From Mesotoga infera (GTDB lineage: Bacteria; Thermotogota; Thermotogae; Petrotogales; Kosmotogaceae): a stretch of DNA of 64,000 nt. Location of the stretch: the NCBI RefSeq assembly GCF_900157305.1, contig NZ_LS974202.1, positions 1,984,001-2,048,000 of the forward strand, in the 5' to 3' direction. Shown here one piece after another: positions 12,820 through 21,717 of this stretch. How positions within the stretch are numbered: the first letter of the stretch is position 1; the number at the start of each line of letters is the position of its first letter. Both the position numbers and the translations under genes were made by a program. Under the pieces are notes generated by a model, which was not told where the DNA came from, ran no database searches, and saw only the letters and a list, made by a program, of their open reading frames with translations.

Positions 12820-14103
12820 TTATTGAACTTCAAGCTCCGACAGAAGGTCTCTTATTCTTCTCGGTGTGAGTCCAAATTCACCGGCCAGTGCATTAATATC
12901 GTTATCGAGAATACTGGCCCTCTGGATGAGTATCTCTCTTGATACACCCTTGTAAATTTCCTGAAGAAAGTCTTTGTAAGTGGTCCCCTTTACGATTCTG
13001 GCAACGAGGGCATCTTCGGCGAGCGTTTTTATGTTCTTTGAAATCGACGAATCAACCGTAGCCTGTACAACCTCATTCAGAGCAAGATACTCCTCAATCA
13101 TGTTCAACAATTCGCGGATGTTGCCCGGGTAGTTGTAAGAGAGAAACCTTTCTTTCAATTCTCTAGGGATATTTTCAAATCTTACAAGGTATCCCTTTCT
13201 CTCAAGTACACTGTCGAAAATCAACGGTATATCCGTCTTTCTCTCTCTGAGTGGGGGAAGATCTATCTTAACAGCTGAAAGCCTGTACCTCAGATCGTTT
13301 CTCATCGCCGAGTCTTCGGTTCTGTTTGTGGCTGTAATGAATCTCACGTCGACCTTCGTCGGTTTTGTGGCTCCGATTTTGAAAAACTCCCTGTTTTCGG
13401 TGATTGCTAGAATCTTTGCCTGAAGGTTCAGGGGCATGTCTCCGATTTCATCGAGAAAGAGGGTTCCGTTGTCGGCCTGCTCTATGAGACCTGTCTTTTC
13501 GCCGGTAGCACCCGTGAAGGACCCTTTCTTGTAACCAAATAGCTCGCTCTCCAGGAGTGTTTCGGGAATTGCGGCACAATTTATCGAATAGAAGGGTTTG
13601 TTGCCGCGTGGAGATAGTTTGGCAATAGTTTCGGCAAGAAGATTCTTTCCCGACCCTGTTTCTCCGAGTATCATGATAGAACCGTCATAAAACATGGAAA
13701 GCACGATCATACGCTTCATCTGAATTACCCTGTCGCTGTTTCCGATTATCTTTTCGAGGCTTCTGTCTATGCTGTCTATTATATCTTGAACTATCTGTCT
13801 GGAACTTTTGTAGCTTCCCACAATTCGATAGTACCCTTTGAATTCCTGCGTCTCTTCGGAGTAACCTCTGATTATGAACGCCCTTATGGGGTTGTTGTTT
13901 ATCAGTATTATATTGGTGAATGCAAAGACCCAGTCACTGAGGATATCTTTGCTGTAGTTTCCACCATCTATGAAAAGAATCGTAGGAGTCTCCTTTCCCA
14001 GGTTCACCAGGAAATCGAAGTCCACATCGAAAAGACTTTGGAAATGTTCTTCACAGTGTAAAGACTCGAGATTCTCTCCAACGGTTATCTTTCTGTACAG
14101 CAA
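12820..14103 (-). CDS. sigma-54-type AAA+ transcription activator
   Basis: 427 residues. The central AAA+ domain has Walker A GETGSGKN (about 143), the sigma-54 contact loop as GSFTGA (about 190; consensus GAFTGA, threonine kept) and Walker B LFLDEIGD (about 216). The C-terminus ends with a short Fis-type helix-turn-helix (LAGEFGLTPRRIRDLLSEL). The N-terminal 125 residues match no receiver, GAF or PAS pattern I can recognise and should be the signal-sensing part. The start is TTG at 14103, after GGAGGTGG. It is transcribed divergently from the MFS gene, a typical regulator-target layout. It needs RpoN in the cell if it is a true sigma-54 activator. Confidence 0.88.
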   Translation of the reverse strand: MLYRKITVGENLESLHCEEHFQSLFDVDFDFLVNLGKETPTILFIDGGNYSKDILSDWVFAFTNIILINNNPIRAFIIRGYSEETQEFKGYYRIVGSYKSSRQIVQDIIDSIDRSLEKIIGNSDRVIQMKRMIVLSMFYDGSIMILGETGSGKNLLAETIAKLSPRGNKPFYSINCAAIPETLLESELFGYKKGSFTGATGEKTGLIEQADNGTLFLDEIGDMPLNLQAKILAITENREFFKIGATKPTKVDVRFITATNRTEDSAMRNDLRYRLSAVKIDLPPLRERKTDIPLIFDSVLERKGYLVRFENIPRELKERFLSYNYPGNIRELLNMIEEYLALNEVVQATVDSSISKNIKTLAEDALVARIVKGTTYKDFLQEIYKGVSREILIQRASILDNDINALAGEFGLTPRRIRDLLSELEVQ

Positions 14104-14204
14104 AATACCACCTCCAGCGTTTTCAAAACCGTTCTTAGCGATTATACAACTACGCTGTCAATTCCGAAAGCAATTTTGCACACTGCTTCTGAGTTAATCA
14201 AAAT

Positions 14205-14221
14205 GCTGGCACGAGTTTGCA
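14205..14221 (+). promoter_or_regulatory. sigma-54-like -24/-12 element (spacing one base short)
   Basis: CTGGCACGAGTTTGCAT closely resembles the sigma-54 consensus YTGGCACGNNNNTTGCW, but only nine bases separate the GG and GC doublets instead of ten. It points at the MFS gene and lies beside a sigma-54-type activator gene. Base matches are seen directly; function is uncertain because sigma-54 spacing is strict. Confidence 0.4.
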
Positions 14222-14265
14222 TAAAAAACATTGTGGAGAATTCCACCCCTTATCTCTCAAACATG

Positions 14266-14288
14266 GCGGTTGTCTAAATGACAGCCGC
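14266..14288 (+). promoter_or_regulatory. inverted repeat in MFS gene leader (operator or attenuator)
   Basis: Nine-base-pair stem GCGGTTGTC / GACAGCCGC (one T-G pair) with a TAAAT loop, followed by ACTTTTCTT. It lies where the -35 region of the TATAAT at 14297-14302 would be, so it could be a repressor site. It could also be a weak terminator for transcripts that start at the upstream -24/-12-like element. The remaining bases of 14104-14350 hold a small palindrome GTTTTCAAAAC (14119-14129) and GTGGA/TCCAC (14232-14246). Confidence 0.5.
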
Positions 14289-14296
14289 ACTTTTCT

Positions 14297-14302
14297 TATA
14301 AT
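14297..14302 (+). promoter_or_regulatory. possible -10 element of the MFS gene
   Basis: TATAAT 49 bases upstream of the MFS start codon. No clear -35 is seen 16-18 bases upstream, where an inverted repeat sits instead. This would fit an activator-dependent or repressed promoter. Confidence 0.4.
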
Positions 14303-14350
14303 TCAGCTTTCTATGTTTTGGGTTTACAATAGTTATCGAAAGGGGATTAG

Positions 14351-15733
14351 ATGGACTCGATGAATGAACTCGACACTGAGAAACTTCACAAGAAGACCAG
14401 AAGACTATCTTTCATGGATACGTTTTTCTACAACGGTTTTTTCATAATCACTCAGGGTTTCATTCTGACGGGTCTTGCCCTCGAATACAGAGCAGAAGAA
14501 CTCGTCATATCTGTTATCGGGGTTTTACCGGTTCTTTCTCAGCTCGTTCAGCTGCTGGTACCTTTCATCATGAACAGAACCGGCACAAGAAAGAGAGCAT
14601 TGCTCAGCACTGCTCTGATATCGAGAATTACGGTGGCTTTCATATCCATCACACTCGCAACGGGCATGGTGCACCAGTCTATATTGTTGATTCTCCTCTC
14701 GGTTATTGCCATCTGTAACAGCTTTGCTTCGAATTTTTGGGTATCGATAATGAAGGACATAGTGCCGGCGAATATCAGTGGGAGGTTTTACAGCCGCAGA
14801 AATCTCTTGAGCTCTTTCACGGCCATGTCGATGACTTTCATCTACTCTTCTATTCTGGACAATGTTCCTGGACGTAAAGGATTCATCATCGTATCGATCA
14901 TAGCGACAGGATTTGCGATTGCCGATTTTCTGGTGCTGGCTCTCCATTATGTACCACCGCGGCAGGAACCTTCCTACAGCGTTGGTGTATTCATCAGACC
15001 GTTGAAGGATCTTCAGTTCAAGAAATTCATTTCATTTTCTTTCGTGTGGAACTTCGCCCTGGCCATATCCAGCCCCTTCTTTTCCTATCACCAGATCATA
15101 AACCTCAAACTGGACTACTCTTTCATGAGTATAATGACCATCGTGAATAGCCTTTCGCTCATGGTATTCTACCTGTTATGGGGTAAAATAACCGACGAGA
15201 TAGGTGGTTTCGATGTTGCACACTTCACTCTGGGAATAACGATCTTTTTGCCTATTACATGGGTTTTTACCAATCTTGGAACGATTTTTTTGATTCCCGT
15301 CAACCAGGTAGTGAGTGGTTTTGCCTGGAGCGGTGTGAATCTCACCCTCTTCACGACTATGATGACTCTTTTTCCAGGCGAGCGTGCAGAGGCGTACTTT
15401 GCGGTTCTCTCTTTCGCCAACGGTCTGGGTGCTCTGTCGGGATCGCTTCTAGGCGGGGTTCTCGCAACTTTAATGAAGAGCATAAAATTCGATATTTTCG
15501 GGTTCCCTTTCTACGGGATTCAGCTGCTGTTCGTCTTTTCTTCACTCTTCCGTTTTTTGGCATGGACTTTTCTGAAAAGAATCAGAGTTGGCAAAAAGAG
15601 TTCAATACCGAGGATAATCTACAATATCACCGCGGCCAGCGCCAACAGGTCTGTGGCCAGAATATTCGAATTCCCCTCGATTTATGCGGCGATAAAGGGC
15701 AGAGTTGCAAAGAAGATAGTCAGAGACGACTAA
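14351..15733 (+). CDS. MFS transporter
   Basis: 460-residue inner-membrane carrier with about twelve hydrophobic segments in two halves. Residues 60-85 carry the short loop after TM2 with an RTGTRKR cluster, like the basic MFS motif between TM2 and TM3. The C-terminal tail of about 45 residues is cytoplasmic and basic. The start ATG at 14351 has AGGGG at 7-10 bases. I cannot name the substrate. Its divergent neighbour is a sigma-54-type activator, and the next gene on the same strand is a phosphohexomutase 62 bases downstream, so a sugar or sugar-derived substrate is possible but only a guess. Confidence 0.85.
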   Translation: MDSMNELDTEKLHKKTRRLSFMDTFFYNGFFIITQGFILTGLALEYRAEELVISVIGVLPVLSQLVQLLVPFIMNRTGTRKRALLSTALISRITVAFISITLATGMVHQSILLILLSVIAICNSFASNFWVSIMKDIVPANISGRFYSRRNLLSSFTAMSMTFIYSSILDNVPGRKGFIIVSIIATGFAIADFLVLALHYVPPRQEPSYSVGVFIRPLKDLQFKKFISFSFVWNFALAISSPFFSYHQIINLKLDYSFMSIMTIVNSLSLMVFYLLWGKITDEIGGFDVAHFTLGITIFLPITWVFTNLGTIFLIPVNQVVSGFAWSGVNLTLFTTMMTLFPGERAEAYFAVLSFANGLGALSGSLLGGVLATLMKSIKFDIFGFPFYGIQLLFVFSSLFRFLAWTFLKRIRVGKKSSIPRIIYNITAASANRSVARIFEFPSIYAAIKGRVAKKIVRDD

Positions 15734-15795
15734 AACCATACAGTATTTTTCAAGTGGCATCATAAGATATAATCATTATCGAGAGGGGGAAAAGA

Positions 15796-17526
15796 ATGGA
15801 CTACTATCAGAGATTTCGGAAATGGCTAGAAAGCGAGTATATAGATGATGAGACGAGAAACGAACTCCTGTCGATAAAGGATTCTCCCGAAGAAATCAAA
15901 GACAGATTCTATACTCAATTGCGATTCGGTACAGCCGGTCTGAGAGGCAAGATCGGTGCGGGAGACAACCGGATGAACAGATACAACGTCGCCCGCGTTA
16001 CACACGGACTGGCCAATTACATAGCCTCTCGCGGTGAATCGGCAAAAAAGAGAGGTGTTGTAATAGCCTACGATGTCAGACACCACTCGCGAGAATTCGC
16101 TGAAACGGCCGCCTCTGTGCTCTGCGCTAACGGTATAAAGGTCTTTCTCTTCGATGACATAAGACCCACTCCGGAACTATCTTTCTCTGTAATTCATCTT
16201 TCGACGATATCTGGAATAATGATAACGGCCAGCCACAATCCCAAAGAGTACAACGGATACAAGCTCTACTGGGAAGACGGAGCCCAAGTACTACCGGAGA
16301 TAGCCGATGAGGTTTACAGAGAGATCGAAAAGGTAGATCTCTTTTCGGACGTTCATTATGTCTCCCTCAAAAAGGCAGAGTTGGAGGGATTTCTTGTATA
16401 TACCGGAAAAGAGATTGACGATCTTTACATAAGCAGAGTAAAATCGCTCTCCTTGAGAGATTCACACGAAGAACTAGATAAAGATATAAGGATAGTCTTC
16501 ACCCCGCTTAATGGAACGGGAAATGGACCGATACGAAGAGTACTCGAAGAGAGGGGTTTCAAAAAGGTTTTCGTGGTTCCCGAGCAAGAAAAACCCGATC
16601 CCGACTTCACTACAGTCGGTTATCCGAATCCCGAAGACATCAAGGCCTTCAAACTAGCCGAAGAGATGGGGAAGAAGGTGGGAGCCGATGTTTTGCTCGC
16701 TGCCGATCCCGATGCCGATCGAATGGCTGTTATGGTTAGGCATGCGAACGGGTACGTTTCCTTTAACGGAAACCAGACGGGCGCTTTGCTGGTAAACTAT
16801 ATTCTTCTATCTATGAGAGAGAAAGGGATCTTACCGGAAAACGGTTTCATCGTAAAATCTATAGTAACCGGAGATCTAGCGAAAACCATCGCAGAAAATT
16901 ATGGGGTAAGGACCTATGAAACGCTTACTGGCTTCAAAAACATCTGCGGAAAGGCGCTGGAGATAGAAGAAAGCCGGAAAGGGAGTTTCATTTTCGGTTA
17001 CGAGGAGAGCATAGGTTACGTGACCGGAACTTTTGTAAGGGACAAGGACGCCATTTCCTCTTCGATGTTGTTCTGCGAAATGGCGGCTTATTTCTTGAAA
17101 CGCGGACTTTCGCTTTACGAAGTTCTCGAGGGACTGTTTGAAAGATACGGATTTTTCGCGGAAAAGCAGATCTCGTTGGTTCTTGAAGGTGTACATGGCC
17201 AGGAGAGGATAGCAAGAATGATGAAAGAATACAGGAAGGATTATCCAGTAAGTATTGACGGAGTTGACCTGGTTTCATATATCGATTATCTCGAAGGGAT
17301 AGAAACGTTTTTAAGAGGCAAAGAGAAAAGATCTATAGATGTCCCATGCTCGGATGTGGTGAAATATCTCTTCGACGACGGTTCGTGGTACGCCGTAAGA
17401 CCATCGGGCACCGAACCGAAGCTGAAGTTGTACATATACTCGAGAGGAAAGACCAGAGAGGCGACGGAAAGAAGAATCGAAGTATTCGAACGTGAGATAA
17501 TGGGCAGACTCAACGGGATAAAGTGA
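15796..17526 (+). CDS. phosphohexomutase (phosphoglucomutase/phosphomannomutase)
   Basis: 576-residue cytoplasmic alpha-D-phosphohexomutase that moves phosphate between C1 and C6 of glucose or mannose. All four signature regions are present: catalytic phosphoserine loop TASHNPKEYNG (about 143), metal loop DPDADR (about 304), sugar-specificity loop GYEESIGYV (about 401), and phosphate-binding RPSGTEPKLK (about 535). Length and the YEESIG loop fit the PgcA-like subgroup, which acts mainly on glucose-1-phosphate. The start ATG at 15796 has GAGAGGGGG upstream, and a TATAAT lies at 15768-15773. It would connect glycogen or maltodextrin breakdown with glycolysis. Confidence 0.93.
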   Translation: MDYYQRFRKWLESEYIDDETRNELLSIKDSPEEIKDRFYTQLRFGTAGLRGKIGAGDNRMNRYNVARVTHGLANYIASRGESAKKRGVVIAYDVRHHSREFAETAASVLCANGIKVFLFDDIRPTPELSFSVIHLSTISGIMITASHNPKEYNGYKLYWEDGAQVLPEIADEVYREIEKVDLFSDVHYVSLKKAELEGFLVYTGKEIDDLYISRVKSLSLRDSHEELDKDIRIVFTPLNGTGNGPIRRVLEERGFKKVFVVPEQEKPDPDFTTVGYPNPEDIKAFKLAEEMGKKVGADVLLAADPDADRMAVMVRHANGYVSFNGNQTGALLVNYILLSMREKGILPENGFIVKSIVTGDLAKTIAENYGVRTYETLTGFKNICGKALEIEESRKGSFIFGYEESIGYVTGTFVRDKDAISSSMLFCEMAAYFLKRGLSLYEVLEGLFERYGFFAEKQISLVLEGVHGQERIARMMKEYRKDYPVSIDGVDLVSYIDYLEGIETFLRGKEKRSIDVPCSDVVKYLFDDGSWYAVRPSGTEPKLKLYIYSRGKTREATERRIEVFEREIMGRLNGIK

Positions 17527-17582
17527 CTCTCTCGTTGTCAGGTCTGTTTCTATAAATCAAATGAAGAAACGGAGGGTGCCCT

Positions 17583-18326
17583 TTGAAGAGTATATCCAAG
17601 AACGTACTGTTTTACTTCATCGCGCTCTGGATATTTATCTACATAATCAGCACCACGATCGCGGGAATCTTTCCTCATGAAGTTCCCAGCTATTTCCGGA
17701 TAGGTCCATGGATCAATCCCGCCTGGATTCTCGTTATTCTTACCCAGTTCATCTTTGCAAGAACACTCGATAAAAGAGAGTTCGACAGATTCTATCTACT
17801 CTCTCTGTACTTGAGTGGTGCGTTGTGGATACTTTTTTCGACCTTTGGAGTAGAGTCGTTATCTCTGGTGCTATCCATGGCGTTTCTCTTTCTCTCGTGG
17901 CAGGTCTATAGAGTTTTCCGGCCGGTCTATGGAAAACTCCGTAAACATTTCAGAGACATGTCGATCGGAAGTTTGCTTTTCTCTTGGAGCATTATCGTCC
18001 TTCTTTCCAGTCTGGCGATGTTCTGGAGATCAGAGCTTACAGCTATATTCTTTCTTTTCTTGATGGTTCTTATCTCTTCGATCCTGGCGCACACCAAAAT
18101 TGATCCGATAAACGGTCTGGTGTTTTCCTATTTTGCATTCTCCACGGGAATAGAGAATCTTTCGCAATCCTACTATGTTGCAGTAGCCGGTATCTCATCT
18201 GGTATTATTTTCCTACTGATCTTCCTGTTTGCCATTATGATAGCCAGGGAAGATCCGTCCAAGAAAATTTTCGCGGCCGTAAACCCTCCGAGAGAGGAAG
18301 AGATCAAGCTAAAGATAAATCGCTGA
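17583..18326 (+). CDS. polytopic membrane protein of unknown function
   Basis: 247 residues with about seven hydrophobic segments covering nearly the whole chain and a short basic cytoplasmic tail (from about 222). The start is TTG at 17583, with CGGAGGGTG upstream, which makes it a credible gene. It follows the phosphohexomutase by 56 bases on the same strand and may be co-transcribed. It ends 5 bases from the convergent PhzF-like gene. I recognise no family motif and assign no function. Confidence 0.7.
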   Translation: MKSISKNVLFYFIALWIFIYIISTTIAGIFPHEVPSYFRIGPWINPAWILVILTQFIFARTLDKREFDRFYLLSLYLSGALWILFSTFGVESLSLVLSMAFLFLSWQVYRVFRPVYGKLRKHFRDMSIGSLLFSWSIIVLLSSLAMFWRSELTAIFFLFLMVLISSILAHTKIDPINGLVFSYFAFSTGIENLSQSYYVAVAGISSGIIFLLIFLFAIMIAREDPSKKIFAAVNPPREEEIKLKINR

Positions 18327-18331
18327 GCCAA

Positions 18332-19135
18332 TTAGACAAGCATCTGCCCCCTGATAACGGTTACGGCATTTCCGATTATGGATATCCTGTTGCCGTCAAG
18401 AATCTCAAGCCTTATTTCGCCGCCCCTTTGCGAAGCCTGGTAAGCCCGGAGTTTGTCTTTGCCGAGTCTCTCCGACCAGAAAGGCCCCAAAACTGTGTGA
18501 GCCGAGCCAGTCACGGGATCTTCGTTTATTCCTACCCAGGGAGCGAAGTATCTGGAGAAGAAGTCGAACTCCCCGTCGCCTTTACAGGTGACGATCAAAC
18601 CCCTCAGAGGAACACCGACTGACAGTTTCTCCATCTTTGAGAAATCCGGGTGCAGTCCTTCAAGTTTTTTGCGGTCGGATATTTCGAAAAGAAGTTTCCG
18701 GGTGCCGGTTGAGTAATATGCCATTCCGTTACAATCGAGAGCCTCTCCTATCGATTGGTCTAAGTCGATTCTGAACGGAAGCTCTGACGGAAAGTCCATC
18801 TTCAGGTCGTCTCCAATTCGAGATACTTTCAGCTGCCCGCTCAGAGTTTCGTAATATATATCTCCGTCGATACCGAGCTCGGTGAAATGTACCCATGACG
18901 TTGCCAGAGTTGCGTGTCCGCACATCGGGACTTCGGTTGTCGGGGTGAACCATCTTAACCTGTAGTGATTATCATCGGTTGTTCTCACGGGGAAGGCTGT
19001 CTCGGAGAGGTTCATCTCTCTGGCGATTTTGATGCAGGTTTCGTAATCTTGTTCCACGTCGCTAATGTAAACTCCCGCGGGATTGCCACTGAAAGGGAGT
19101 TTTGTGAAGGAATCCACCTGGTATATTGCGGCCAT
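18332..19135 (-). CDS. PhzF family isomerase/epimerase-like protein
   Basis: 267 residues of the diaminopimelate-epimerase fold PhzF family. The N-terminal IYQVDSFTKLPFSGNPAGV signature with the conserved catalytic-region GNPAGV is clear, as is the mid-protein MCGHATLATSW motif and the C-terminal-half EDPVTGSAHTVLGPFW motif. The open frame extends upstream to 19276, but the ATG at 19135 is chosen because GGAGGTG lies 6 bases before it and the family begins right there. The substrate of most PhzF homologues outside phenazine synthesis is unknown. It stands alone, convergent to the membrane protein gene and divergent from feoA. Confidence 0.92.
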   Translation of the reverse strand: MAAIYQVDSFTKLPFSGNPAGVYISDVEQDYETCIKIAREMNLSETAFPVRTTDDNHYRLRWFTPTTEVPMCGHATLATSWVHFTELGIDGDIYYETLSGQLKVSRIGDDLKMDFPSELPFRIDLDQSIGEALDCNGMAYYSTGTRKLLFEISDRKKLEGLHPDFSKMEKLSVGVPLRGLIVTCKGDGEFDFFSRYFAPWVGINEDPVTGSAHTVLGPFWSERLGKDKLRAYQASQRGGEIRLEILDGNRISIIGNAVTVIRGQMLV

Positions 19136-19268
19136 AACCACACCTCCGTCGCTTGGATATTGATATGTTACTACTTTCCCGGTTATTAAGAGAAAAACCG
19201 GTCCTTTTTCTGCCAAATCTGTGTCTTTCGAATTCTTTTGGATACCTGCTGAAAAGCTACGATATAGA

Positions 19269-19299
19269 TGGTACAATCTTATTGAGACATATTCTCAAT
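19269..19299 (+). promoter_or_regulatory. feo promoter with palindromic operator
   Basis: An extended -10 element TGGTACAAT (19269-19277) is followed 4 bases later by a perfect inverted repeat, ATTGAGA-CATAT-TCTCAAT (19281-19299), which covers the expected transcription start. The arrangement is that of a repressor site for the feo operon. The sequence is not the classic Fur box, and the bound regulator is unknown. Confidence 0.65.
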
Positions 19300-19312
19300 A
19301 AGGATGATGCCG

Positions 19313-19759
19313 ATGGTAGTCCCGCTGTCAAGGATGTGTGAAGGAGAAAAGGGAAAGATAAGCAGGCTGGAGCTTCCGGTAGAAGTGAGGGAGAGGCTCT
19401 GTGGTCTGGGTTTTGTGAGTGGAGAGGAAGTAGAACTGGTGAAGATAGCTCCTTTTGGCGATCCCAAAGTTTTCAGAATAAAGGGGACCAACGTGACGCT
19501 GAGGAACGATATAGCCATGTGGATCCTGGTGGAAACATCGTCCATACCTCTGTCAAGCGCGCGGCCGGGGGAGTACGTAGTGAGTCTCATCAACGGTGGC
19601 TGGGGATTGAGAGAGAGGATGAGACAGTGTTCGATCCAGGAAGGAACGACTATCAGGGTTTTGGAAAACTCTACCAGAAAGATAGAAGTCGAGGTTCATG
19701 GAAAGATCCTGTCCCTCTCGAGAGGACAGGCCTTCAGAGTGATAATCAGGGAGAGATAA
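19313..19759 (+). CDS. feoA: tandem FeoA-domain protein
   Basis: 148 residues from the ATG at 19313, containing two FeoA (SH3-like) domains in a row: about 1-72 (PLSRMCEGEKGKISRL...) and about 75-148 (PLSSARPGEYVVSLI...). FeoA is normally about 75-80 residues with one domain, and is a small cytosolic partner of the FeoB iron transporter. Three in-frame ATGs lie at 19304, 19307 and 19313; the last has AAGGA at proper spacing, while the first two touch it. FeoB begins 11 bases after the stop. Regulation by the palindrome upstream is likely. Confidence 0.88.
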   Translation: MVVPLSRMCEGEKGKISRLELPVEVRERLCGLGFVSGEEVELVKIAPFGDPKVFRIKGTNVTLRNDIAMWILVETSSIPLSSARPGEYVVSLINGGWGLRERMRQCSIQEGTTIRVLENSTRKIEVEVHGKILSLSRGQAFRVIIRER

Positions 19760-19770
19760 AAATCTAAATC

Positions 19771-21717
19771 ATGCAGCCAAAAAGCTCAGCAGATCTCAAA
19801 AAAACGACTGTAGCATTACTGGGAAATCCAAACGTAGGCAAAACGAGTATATTCAATTGTCTTACCGGTTCAAAACAGATTGTTGCCAACTGGCCGGGCG
19901 TAACTGTGGAAAAACGTGTCGGTTCTCTCAAACACGGCGATATAGCACTCGATATAGTCGATCTACCGGGTACATATACGCTGGGGTCCAGGAGTATCGA
20001 CGAAAAGATTGCGAGAGATTTTCTGATCGATGAACGTCCGAACGTTGTTGTTGTGATAGGTGATGCGATCAATCTTGAAAGGAGCCTTTATCTCCTTCTG
20101 CAGGTTCTTGAACTCAGGGGAGACGTGGTGCTTGTTGTTAACGCCGTTGACGAAGCCAGAAAGGCCGGTCTGGAGATAGACAAAAACGAACTCGGCAAAC
20201 AGCTGGGAATACCTGTGGTAATGACTTCGGCAGCTACCGGTGAAGGTATAGAAGAATTGAAAGAAACTCTGGTCAAAAGTGTACGTTCTTCTAGCCACAT
20301 CCATTACCTATTCTCAGAAGAGATAGAGCAAAGGATCGAAGCCCTTGCCGGCAGATTCAGACTAGTACCAGCCCTTTCGGAATTCGATAGCAGATGGCTG
20401 GCTATAAAGTCTCTTGAACACGATAGTGAAGTAGAGAAGCTCACGGGTTTCAAAGTCGAAAAGGATTTTTCGAGCGAACTCGCCGAAACAAGATACCGGT
20501 ATATAAAAAGAGTTCTCTCAACATCCGTAAAGGGAAAAGAAAAACACGGATGGGATCTTTCCGAGGCCATCGATCACGTCATTACCCACAGGGTTCTGGG
20601 CATTTTCGTGTTTTTGTCCGTTATTTATATCGTCTTTCAATTGACCTTTACGGTCTCGGGCCCCTTATCACTCCTCATAGAAAGCGGTCTTGAAACTCTT
20701 GGAAGCTCTCTGGGAAATTTGATAGGTCCCGCATGGTTGCGTTCTCTGGTTGTGGATGGAATCATAGGCGGTATAGGTGCCATACTCGTCTTCGTCCCAA
20801 ATATTTTCATACTCTTCATGGCTTTGGGGGTTCTAGAAGAGTCGGGTTATCTTCCAAGGGCCGCATTTGTCATAGACAGGCTTATGTACTCAATGAAACT
20901 CAGCGGTAGATCCTTCATATCCATGCTTCTCGGTTTTGGATGTAACGTATCTTCTATAATGTCAACCAGGTCTATCTCCGAGCCTAAGGAAAGAATAGTA
21001 ACGATACTTGTCTCACCGTTCATCTCCTGCAGTGCCCGGTTGCCTGTTTTCCTACTCATAGCCGGAACCTTCTTTGGCGCCAAGGGCGGCGTAGTTGTAT
21101 TTTTCCTGTACCTTTTAAGCATCATCGTTACTGTTATCTCGGCTCTCATAATCAATCGACTCCTCTTTAAAGGAGAACCCTCTACGATGATCATGGAACT
21201 GCCCAGGTACAGAAAACCCAGGGTTAGTTCCATAATTCTCTATACATGGAACAAGGGGAGACACTTCCTTGAAAAGGCCGGTACGATCATATTGGGAGCC
21301 TCTATCGTGATCTGGATACTGAGTTTCTTCCCTTCCGAAGGTTCTCAGAGTTACGCCGCGATGATCGGTCGAACTCTGGAGCCGTTGTTTGTCCCTCTGG
21401 GCTTTTCCTGGGAGATGATTTCTAGTCTCGTCTTCGGAGTGGCGGCGAAAGAAGTAATAGTCTCTTCTTTGACAACGTTCTATGGCAACTATGCGTTGAT
21501 GGGTTCCGCGATGGAAGTGATGAGAGCGGCGATCTCACCAGTGACGGCTTTCTCATTTCTTGTCTTCGTTCTTTTGTATGTACCCTGTCTGCCGACTCTG
21601 GCGGTAACAAAGAACGAGACGGGAAGCTACAGGTACGTCTTCTTCTCCGTAATTTACAGTCTCGCCGTAGCTTATTCGCTTGCACTGGTGGTCAGAATGA
21701 TCGGGGGACTTTTATGA
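19771..21717 (+). CDS. feoB: ferrous iron transport protein B
   Basis: 648-residue inner-membrane Fe(II) importer. The N-terminal G domain shows G1 GNPNVGKTS (about 17-25), the switch region ANWPGVTVEK, G3 DLPGTY, a G4-type NAVD and G5 TSA. A helical GDI-like spacer follows (about 170-270). The membrane part starts near 275 and carries the two Gate domains with the conserved cysteines of GFGCNV and SCSARLPVF. The C-terminus has the CLPTLAV segment. Length is at the shorter end of the family. It overlaps the next small membrane gene by 4 bases. Confidence 0.96.
   Translation: MQPKSSADLKKTTVALLGNPNVGKTSIFNCLTGSKQIVANWPGVTVEKRVGSLKHGDIALDIVDLPGTYTLGSRSIDEKIARDFLIDERPNVVVVIGDAINLERSLYLLLQVLELRGDVVLVVNAVDEARKAGLEIDKNELGKQLGIPVVMTSAATGEGIEELKETLVKSVRSSSHIHYLFSEEIEQRIEALAGRFRLVPALSEFDSRWLAIKSLEHDSEVEKLTGFKVEKDFSSELAETRYRYIKRVLSTSVKGKEKHGWDLSEAIDHVITHRVLGIFVFLSVIYIVFQLTFTVSGPLSLLIESGLETLGSSLGNLIGPAWLRSLVVDGIIGGIGAILVFVPNIFILFMALGVLEESGYLPRAAFVIDRLMYSMKLSGRSFISMLLGFGCNVSSIMSTRSISEPKERIVTILVSPFISCSARLPVFLLIAGTFFGAKGGVVVFFLYLLSIIVTVISALIINRLLFKGEPSTMIMELPRYRKPRVSSIILYTWNKGRHFLEKAGTIILGASIVIWILSFFPSEGSQSYAAMIGRTLEPLFVPLGFSWEMISSLVFGVAAKEVIVSSLTTFYGNYALMGSAMEVMRAAISPVTAFSFLVFVLLYVPCLPTLAVTKNETGSYRYVFFSVIYSLAVAYSLALVVRMIGGLL

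Noticed and set aside
14141-14161. TTGACA and TATAAT on the minus strand upstream of the activator gene
   Set aside because: The spacer is only 9 bases, too short for a sigma-70-type promoter.
19136-19276. Longer N-terminus for the PhzF-like protein
   Set aside because: The family starts at residue 48 of that frame, where a strong GGAGGTG site precedes the ATG.
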